Shown: one piece after another, positions 58,466-64,000 of the stretch
How the letters are laid out: each line of letters opens with the position of its first letter
Position numbering within the stretch: position 1 is the stretch's first letter
NCBI GenBank assembly: GCA_965221725.1
Contig: OZ244909.1
Coordinates: 744,001-808,000, forward strand
Length of the DNA: 64,000 bases
From: HK1 sp965221725
GTDB taxonomy: Bacteria > Pseudomonadota > Gammaproteobacteria > HK1
Direction: 5' to 3'
The notes under the pieces: model-generated
The model's input: the letters and a program-made list of their open reading frames with translations, nothing else
What the model was told of the DNA's origin: nothing
The model's database searches: none
Program-made: the position numbers and the translations under genes

Positions 58466-59365
58466 TGGACGGTTGATAGCTGTCGTCCCCGGCACTGCGG
58501 TGAACGATAGCCGATGGAAGGGGGTCTTTGTCGAAGACCGGTGTTGGGGGTCTGCCGGGAGGGTGGTTGTGGATCCCCGGCCGGCCGATCTGCAAGGGCT
58601 CGAGGTTGGTTCGTTCGCGATGCTCCGGGGCGCCCATGGGGCATTGCGCGGCCGCGCGACGCTCGAACTCGTTGGGGCTCAGGTACCCCAGCGCGGAGTG
58701 CAGGCACCGGGTGTTGTACCACGACTCCAGGTACTCGAAGATGGCCATGCGTGCTTGCGTGCGGGTGTGGAACGAACGCCGGTCGATGAGCTCGCATTCG
58801 AGCGTGGCGAAGAAGCTCTCGGCCATCGCATTGTCGTAGCAGTCACCGGCCGAGCCGGTCGACGTGACCACCGCGGCCTCCCGGCACCGTTTGCCGAACG
58901 CGAGCGATGTGTACTGAGCCCCCTTGTCGGAATGATGGATGACCCCCTGGGGACGGCGCTGTGCGATTGCCATGTTCAGCGCCGCGAGCACCCGCTCGGT
59001 TCGAAGGTGGTTGGCCATGGCCCACCCCACCACCTTGCGGCTGAACACATCGAGCACGATGGCCAGGAACATGAACCCGTTCCAGGTCGGCACGTAGGTG
59101 ATATCGGCGACCCGGATCCGGTCCGGTGCATCGGCGCTGAGCTGGCGTTCGACCCGGTCCGGAGCCGCCCCGCGGCCCCGCTCCCGGTGCGTGGTGCGCG
59201 TGCCGCGGCGCCGGCTCACCCCGGTCAACCCCGACTGGCGCATCAGCCGAGCGACCCGTTGACGGCCTACCCGGCACCCCTGGCGCCCCAGCTCCGCATG
59301 CACCCGAGGCGCACCGTAGGTCCCGCGAGAAGCCTCGTGGATGGCCCGGATCGTGGCACCCAACT
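58466..59365 (-). mobile_element. IS3-family element remnant with transposase OrfB
   Basis: The left end is probably TGGACGG at 58466 (IS3 elements end TG..CA). The minus-strand frame contains the IS3 OrfB integrase core: IRAIHEASRGTYGAPRVHAE, RVADITYVPTWNGFMFLAIV (first D), GVIHHSDKGAQYTS (second D), YDNAMAESFFATLECELIDR (E). OrfA and the first part of OrfB are missing: homology stops near 59365, where hsdR-type sequence begins. So the element is truncated on the right and cannot move on its own. Confidence 0.85.
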
Positions 59366-59369
59366 CCTC

Positions 59370-59816
59370 CTCGAATTCCTGATCCCGAAGCTGCCGGCGC
59401 CAAGGGAGGACGATCTCTCGAAGGGAATCCTCGACGCCATCGACATGGACAGCTACCGGGCCGAGAAGCAGGCGATGCAGGCGATTGCACTGACCGACGC
59501 CGACGCGGAGATCGACCCGGTGCCGACCTCCGGCGCGGGCGCCCGCACCGAGACGGAGCTGGACCGACTCTCCAGCATCATCACGACGTTCAACGATCTG
59601 TTCGGAGACGTCACATGGGAGGACCGGGAGAATGCCCGGATCGAGCATGACCGGGCCCTGCTACGGGTCATGACCGCCGTGATGAAGGACGACACGGAAC
59701 TGTTCAGGCAATTCATGGACAATCGGAGCTTCAAGCGCTGGATGACGGACACGGTCTTCACCCTGGCCCTCGAGCGGGCCGAGGCGCCGGAGACGACGGC
59801 GACGGCCGATTCGTGA
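59370..59816 (+). pseudogene. C-terminal fragment of a different HsdR (DEAD-box type I R subunit)
   Basis: The frame encodes FLIPKLPAPREDDLSKGILD, AIDMDSYRAEKQAMQAIALT, DADAEIDPVPTSGAGARTET, ELDRLSSIITTFNDLFGD and ends TDTVFTLALERA. This is the C-terminal domain of the EcoR124-like HsdR family, not the EcoEI type seen at 53115. Between VTWEDRE and NARIEHDRALLRVM about 30 residues normally present appear to be missing. The fragment abuts the IS3 remnant and is an orphan. Confidence 0.78.
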
Positions 59817-60028
59817 ATGCACAAACCAATGATGGAGTTGCCGGCTCCGATATGGAGTCGATTCTGATAGTGTCCGTACCGCGGGCGCCGCAAGAGGCTG
59901 AGGCGGTACGGCCGGGACCGAATCGGCACCGGGCGGCAAGGCAATCCTCGCGGATACAACGAATATCCATCGGCCCGGCGCTGCGATCGGCGCGGGGGCC
60001 GGTTTCGATCTGAACCGCAGGCGAGTTC
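59817..60028 (+). other. 212-bp upstream region of the ABC permease operon
   Basis: It separates the hsdR fragment from the permease pair. It probably contains the operon promoter, but I see no clear -35/-10 or operator. No ATPase or binding-protein gene lies here, although such transporters usually begin with them. Confidence 0.5.
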
Positions 60029-60862
60029 ATGCGCTATCTGCAAGTCCTGCCCCTCACCCTCACCCTGATCCTGTTTCTGGTGTTCCCGATCCTGCTGATC
60101 GGGGTGGTGAGCTTCTGGGACTACAACGAATTCGAGCTGATCCCGGACTTCGTGTGGACCAACTACGAGGAGCTGTTCACCGCCTCCGTCACCTACACCA
60201 TCTACCTCGCGACCCTGAAGTTCGCCCTCCTGACCTGGGTCTTCACGCTCCTCATCGGCTTCGTGGTCGCCTACTTCCTCGCGTTCCACGTTCACGACCT
60301 GAAGTGGCAGATCGTGCTCTTCCTGCTCTGCACCATCCCGTTCTGGACCTCGAACATCATTCGGATGATCGCCTGGATTCCGGTGCTCGGCCGCCACGGG
60401 CTGGTCAACGAGGGCCTGCTCGCGCTCGGGCTGGTCGACGCGCCCGTCGAGTGGCTGCTGTTCTCCGATTTCTCCGTGGTGCTCGCCTTCGTGCACCTCT
60501 ACACGCTGTTCATGGTGGTGCCCATCTTCAACTCGATGATGCGCATCGACCCGTCGGTCATCGAGGCCGCGTACGATGCGGGGGCGGGGACGTGGCGCAC
60601 CGTGTGGCACGTGATCCTGCCGCTGTGCAAGCCCGGCATCGCCATCGGGACCATCTTCGTGGTCACCCTGGTGATGGGCGACTTCGTGACCGTACAGATG
60701 ATGTCGGGTGGCCAGAGCGCATCGGTGGGGGTGGCGATGAACAACAAGCGAGCCCTGCTCCAGTATCCGGCCGCTGCCGCCGATGCGGTCATCCTGCTCG
60801 CGGTGGTGCTGCTGATGGTGGCGGCGCTGATGCGCATCGTCGACGTGCGCAAGGAGCTGTGA
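60029..60862 (+). CDS. PotB-type ABC permease (polyamine/iron/thiamine class)
   Basis: The product is 277 residues with six membrane helices. The EAA loop reads IEAAYDAGAGTWRTVWHVIL PLCKPGIA, the contact site for the ATPase. The FPILLIGVVSFWDYNEFELI start and IPFWTSNIIRMIAWIPVLGR block match PotB-like permeases. It pairs with the PotC-like gene three bases downstream. The substrate cannot be told from permeases alone; the ATPase and binding protein are not adjacent. Confidence 0.9.
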   Translation: MRYLQVLPLTLTLILFLVFPILLIGVVSFWDYNEFELIPDFVWTNYEELFTASVTYTIYLATLKFALLTWVFTLLIGFVVAYFLAFHVHDLKWQIVLFLLCTIPFWTSNIIRMIAWIPVLGRHGLVNEGLLALGLVDAPVEWLLFSDFSVVLAFVHLYTLFMVVPIFNSMMRIDPSVIEAAYDAGAGTWRTVWHVILPLCKPGIAIGTIFVVTLVMGDFVTVQMMSGGQSASVGVAMNNKRALLQYPAAAADAVILLAVVLLMVAALMRIVDVRKEL

Positions 60863-60865
60863 GAG

Positions 60866-61714
60866 ATGCGTCGGGGGGCCAGGAAGAAGATCGAATCCCG
60901 CGTGCTCGCGCTCTTCTTCGCGGCGTTCGTGGTGTTCCTCTACGGGCCGATCATCGCGATTGTGGTCCTGTCGTTCCAGGGCGTCGACGGCGGCCTCACC
61001 TTCCCGATGAACGGGGTGTCGGTGCACTGGTTCGGAAAGCTCTTCGAGCCGCAGCGGGTCGGCGATTTCAAGGCGTCGTTCGCCCGCTCGTTCACCCTGG
61101 CGTGCATGGTGATGGTGGTGACGGTGGGGTTCTCGCTCGCGGCCGGCCTCGCGTTCCGCAAGCCCTTTCGCGGCGCGACGCTGGTGTTCTACCTCACGGT
61201 GGCGAGCCTCATCGTACCGTCGATCCTCATCACGCTGGGGATCGGGCTCATGTTCGACCGGGCCGGGATCGAGCCCGCCTGGTACAGCTCGGGCCTCGGC
61301 GCGCACCTCACCTGGACCCTGCCATTCGGGCTGCTCATCATGTTCGCGGTATTCAACCGGTTCGACCCATCCTACGAGGAAGCGGCCCGCGACCTCGGCG
61401 CGCGGCCGTGGCAGGTGTTCCGGTTCGTGGTGCTGCCGATCATCGGTCCGAGCCTGGTCGGGGTCGGCCTGTTCGGGTTCACGCTGTCGTTCGACGAGTT
61501 CGCGCGCACCCTGCTCGCGGCCGGGGTATACAACACGCTGCCGCTGGAGATCTTCGGGATGACCACCACCGCGACCACCCCGGTGCTCTACGCGCTGGGC
61601 ACGGTCACCACCGGGGTATCGTTCCTGGTCATCATGGCGAGCCTGCTCTTCATCACCCTGTTGCGCCGCCGGCGCCTGCGGCACGGGACGGACGCGGGCG
61701 CGGGGATGGTGTAG
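60866..61714 (+). CDS. PotC-type ABC permease
   Basis: The product is 282 residues, six membrane helices, beginning MRRGARKKIESRVLALFFAA and LYGPIIAIVVLSFQGVDGGL. The EAA loop is YEEAARDLGARPWQVFRFVV LPIIGPSL. It would form the heterodimeric membrane core with the preceding permease. Downstream, a 256-bp gap precedes the racemase gene; both transporter and racemase may serve an amino-acid-derived substrate. Confidence 0.9.
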   Translation: MRRGARKKIESRVLALFFAAFVVFLYGPIIAIVVLSFQGVDGGLTFPMNGVSVHWFGKLFEPQRVGDFKASFARSFTLACMVMVVTVGFSLAAGLAFRKPFRGATLVFYLTVASLIVPSILITLGIGLMFDRAGIEPAWYSSGLGAHLTWTLPFGLLIMFAVFNRFDPSYEEAARDLGARPWQVFRFVVLPIIGPSLVGVGLFGFTLSFDEFARTLLAAGVYNTLPLEIFGMTTTATTPVLYALGTVTTGVSFLVIMASLLFITLLRRRRLRHGTDAGAGMV

Positions 61715-61970
61715 GCGCACCTCTCTTCCCGGCGGGGTCCGGCGTCGGACGCCGAAGCGGCGCGCATCACGGCCATTCCCGTCGGCGCTCCGAGAGACCG
61801 TTGCACGGTGCGATTGCGACGGGATGCCGACCTCCGCCGCGTTCATCGCGGGCAATGTCGAGCCCATGTTCCGTCCCGGCGGGAATGGCCGGCGCTCACC
61901 ACGGCGGCCACTCGTCGCTCGTCACGGCGGCCGCTTCCATCCTCGCCGGTTGCGGGAGACCATACGCGCG

Positions 61971-62699
61971 ATGAAGCTGCTCCTCGTCAACCCCAACACC
62001 ACCGCTTCGATGACCGCGAAGATGGCCGAGGCCGCCCGCGCGGTGGCATCGCCGGACACCGACATCGTCGCCGTCACCGCCGAGTACGGACCGGAGAGCA
62101 TCGAGGGGTATTACGACGAGGTGTTCTCGGTCCCCGCGATGCTCGATGCGGTGAGGACGCACCCGGACGCCGCGGGGGTCGTGGTCGGTTGTTTCGACGA
62201 CACCGGCGTCGACGCGGCGCGGTGCGTGACCTCCGCCCCGGTGATCGGTCTCTGCCAGGCGGCGATGCAGGTGGCTTCCATCGTCTCCGGGGGCTTCACG
62301 GTGGTCACCACCCTCGGTCGCTCCGTGCCGGCCCTGGAGCATCTGGCGCGGCGCTACGGATACGCGGACCGGTGCCGCCGGGTCCGGGCGTCGGAGATCC
62401 CGGTACTCGCCCTGGAGGACCCGGCGTCGGGCGCCCGCGACCGGTTGCGGGCCGAAGTGCGCCGTGCACTCGACGAGGACGGCTGCGAAGCCATCGTGCT
62501 CGGCTGCGCAGGAATGGTGGACATGGCCCGCGCGCTGTCGGAGGAGTGCGCGGTGCCGGTGATCGAGGGCGTGACCGCCGCGGTGAAGATCGTCGAGGGG
62601 GTGGCGGCCCTGGGAATCACCACTTCGAAGCGGGGCGGCTACGCGCCGCCACGGGCGAAGACGTACACGGGAGCATTCTCGCGTTACGGTCCCGCCTGA
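61971..62699 (+). CDS. Asp/Glu/hydantoin racemase family protein
   Basis: The product is 242 residues, beginning MKLLLVNPNTTASMTAKMAE. Both catalytic cysteines are present: VVVGCFDDTGVDAAR (about 78) and AIVLGCAGMVDMARALSEEC (about 182). The VNPNTT start and short length fit hydantoin racemase or AroMM-like members more than glutamate racemase MurI. The substrate is likely a 5-substituted hydantoin or related imide. Confidence 0.87.
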   Translation: MKLLLVNPNTTASMTAKMAEAARAVASPDTDIVAVTAEYGPESIEGYYDEVFSVPAMLDAVRTHPDAAGVVVGCFDDTGVDAARCVTSAPVIGLCQAAMQVASIVSGGFTVVTTLGRSVPALEHLARRYGYADRCRRVRASEIPVLALEDPASGARDRLRAEVRRALDEDGCEAIVLGCAGMVDMARALSEECAVPVIEGVTAAVKIVEGVAALGITTSKRGGYAPPRAKTYTGAFSRYGPA

Positions 62700-62747
62700 C
62701 GGTCCGGGGTGAGGCGACGTCCGCGGCCTGCCCGATGGCGAATCGAC

Positions 62748-63050
62748 CTATTCGCTTTCGGCCAACCGAAGCCGACGCTCACTGCACCATACACGCACGA
62801 TTCTGACGGCGCCCAAATCACGCCGGTAGACGATCCGGAACGGTGGGTGAATGAGTTCGCGCAGAGAGTGCTGACCGAATTCCGGGACCACGCGCCCCAT
62901 GTCGGGATGATCTGCCAGAGATTCGATGCGGCGAAGAAGTTCGCCGATGAGCCGGACCCCCGCCTCTGCCACACCCTGCTCGGCATACCAGGTTTGGATG
63001 CCTTGCAGATCATCCAGCGCGGATTCGGCGAATCGAATCTGCGCGGACAT
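62748..63050 (-). CDS. ParE/RelE-family toxin
   Basis: The product is 100 residues: QIRFAESALDDLQGIQTWYA then EQGVAEAGVRLIGELLRRIE, SLADHPDMGRVVPEFG, LRELIHPPFRIVYRRDLGAV RIVRVW. This is the ParE/RelE fold with the usual C-terminal IVRVWCSERRL (RelE-type V-W-H region, here W-C). ParE inhibits gyrase, RelE cuts mRNA; the sequence suggests the ParE branch. It starts four bases after the antitoxin. Confidence 0.88.
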   Translation of the reverse strand: MSAQIRFAESALDDLQGIQTWYAEQGVAEAGVRLIGELLRRIESLADHPDMGRVVPEFGQHSLRELIHPPFRIVYRRDLGAVRIVRVWCSERRLRLAESE

Positions 63051-63053
63051 GTG

Positions 63054-63323
63054 TCAGTCGATACCAAGCCGGGCCCTGGCTTTGAGCAGAGAAACCTCCC
63101 GTCCTGCCTCCAGATCTGCCAGACCCTCGACGACGGCGCGCATGAACGCCCGCTCCTCCTCGGCCGCCTCGTAGTCATCGACCGATTGCATGACTGCGAC
63201 ACCGCGTCCCCGGCGGGTCAGCAAAACAGGGCGGTGCGAGTCGGCGACGTGCTTCACCACGCGTCCGTGATTGATCTTCAGATCCGTGAGCGGCATCACA
63301 TCCTGCGAGAACCTGATGGCCAT
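63054..63323 (-). CDS. Phd/YefM-family antitoxin
   Basis: The product is 89 residues: FSQDVMPLTDLKINHGRVVK then HVADSHRPVLLTRRGRGVAV MQSVDDYE. The Phd/YefM N-terminal DNA-binding domain is clear. The C-terminal helix (ERAFMRAVVEGLADLEAGRE) binds the toxin. It forms a complete TA operon with the ParE-like gene. Confidence 0.88.
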   Translation of the reverse strand: MAIRFSQDVMPLTDLKINHGRVVKHVADSHRPVLLTRRGRGVAVMQSVDDYEAAEEERAFMRAVVEGLADLEAGREVSLLKARARLGID

Positions 63324-63458
63324 GGTTCGATCAACCTGAAATTGACCTGTTACTCACTCCGAGAATGACACCCGTTCAATGGTCAATCAAGCCTTGGCAC
63401 GACGCAGTGGGCGGTGCGAAGGAATCCGAGTCACCCCTATCGCTTGCCTTCCGAGGAC

Positions 63459-64000
63459 TCACCCGAAGACCAGCACCGGCTTTCCCAGCACTTCGGCCCG
63501 CGGGGCCACGCCGAGCCCGGGGGCGGACGGCGCCGCCATGCGGCCGCGGACTCGTCGCGGCGCGCCGTCGGCGATGGCGACGGTCACGTAGCTGTTGAAG
63601 TCGGTGGCGGTGAACAGGCATTCGGGCGGCGTGCTGTGCGCAAGGTGGGCGATCGCGGCGGTGACGATGTCGCCGCCCCAGGTGTCCTCCAGGGTCATGG
63701 CGATGCCGAGCGAGACGCACAGATCGCGCGCCTGCCGCGCCCGCGTCATGCCGCCGAACTTCGCAATCTTGATGTTGACCACGTCCATCGCGAGATCCGC
63801 ATGTCCGCGCAGCAGCGCGTCGATGCCGTCGATGGACTCGTCGAGCACGAAGGGGCGGTCGGTGTGCCGACGCACCGAGAGGCACTCCGCGTAGCTCGCG
63901 CACGGCTGCTCGATGTAGACGTCCACATCGCGCACCGCGGCGGTTACCCGCATCGCCTCGTGGCGGAGCCAGCCGGTATTGGCGTCCGCGATGAGCTTGT
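63459..64000 (-). CDS. Enolase-superfamily racemase/epimerase (5' end beyond window)
   Basis: The visible 179 residues are the C-terminal half of a mandelate racemase/muconate lactonising enzyme. DANTGW (metal-ligand region), IEQPCASYAECLSVRRHTDR, FVLDESIDGIDALLRG (metal Asp-Glu), VVNIKIAKFGGMTRARQARD (Lys/Asp) and LEDTWGGDIVTAAIAHLAHS. The TWGGD block and DESID pattern fit the cis-3-hydroxyproline dehydratase / hydroxyproline-betaine epimerase branch. That would fit the MttB-family gene at 4135, but this is inference. Confidence 0.82.
   Translation of the reverse strand, partial: KLIADANTGWLRHEAMRVTAAVRDVDVYIEQPCASYAECLSVRRHTDRPFVLDESIDGIDALLRGHADLAMDVVNIKIAKFGGMTRARQARDLCVSLGIAMTLEDTWGGDIVTAAIAHLAHSTPPECLFTATDFNSYVTVAIADGAPRRVRGRMAAPSAPGLGVAPRAEVLGKPVLVFG

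Noticed and set aside
59453..61867. An 804-residue minus-strand ORF opposite the ABC permeases
   Set aside because: The opposite strand encodes two well-conserved permeases; the ORF is rich in Arg, His and Glu and has no domain.

Overview
The window is 64 kb of very GC-rich proteobacterial chromosome. A complete Gram-negative envelope set (LpxH, LptF, LptG), a PhoB-PhoR-Ppx operon and the Mrp-Dcd pair suggest a Gammaproteobacterium. This is inference: there is no rRNA, and I recognised no tRNA gene. Gene density is high, with many GTG/TTG starts and 4-bp stop/start overlaps.

Layout. 0-7.3 kb: decayed sugar-acid and amide genes (altronate dehydratase tail, frameshifted formamidase), a trimethylamine-methyltransferase-family gene and malonyl-CoA decarboxylase. 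7.3-14.7 kb: a fused four-domain ABC exporter and a Uma2 nuclease gene bounded by a perfect 154-bp direct repeat, flanked by five paralogous small membrane/coiled-coil genes, four of them in a tandem array. 15-25.9 kb: LpxH, a second metallophosphoesterase, a fatty-acid oxidation block (fadD, HAD/enoyl-CoA hydratase fusion, thiolase) with short tandem repeats in and between genes, and an overlapping ParA-like / CYTH-CHAD pair. 26-29.8 kb: a gene graveyard with hicBA (toxin start lost), fragments of attH, a CaiB-type CoA-transferase, ada and vapC, and a secreted-protein gene carrying a long C tract split by an ISAs1-family element.

29.8-40.7 kb: an AttEFGH-like ABC system, a vapBC pair, an intradiol dioxygenase, a class V aminotransferase, a Cca-like nucleotidyltransferase and MsrA. 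40.8-43.6 kb: a two-gene cassette (ABC-type ATPase plus PD-(D/E)XK-like nuclease) whose second gene was hit after codon 6 by a second identical copy of the same IS. 44.1-53 kb: ppx, phoR, phoB, mrp, dcd, an RDD protein, lptG, lptF. 53.1-59.8 kb: a degenerate defence island with an EcoEI-type hsdR lacking its second helicase domain, intact-looking hsdM and hsdS, a SIR2 gene truncated by an IS3 remnant, and the tail of an unrelated hsdR. 60-64 kb: two polyamine-type ABC permeases, an Asp/Glu/hydantoin racemase, a ParE/Phd toxin-antitoxin pair and an enolase-superfamily gene running off the edge.

How it fits together. Housekeeping blocks (envelope, phosphate/polyphosphate control, beta-oxidation, nucleotide metabolism) are separated by accessory blocks holding four toxin-antitoxin loci, three nuclease or restriction cassettes in various stages of decay, two IS copies and at least two families of dispersed intergenic repeats. 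The strongest candidates for something undescribed are the ATPase-nuclease pair, the coiled-coil array, the ParA-CHAD pair (possibly polyphosphate-granule positioning) and the C-tract secreted-protein gene.
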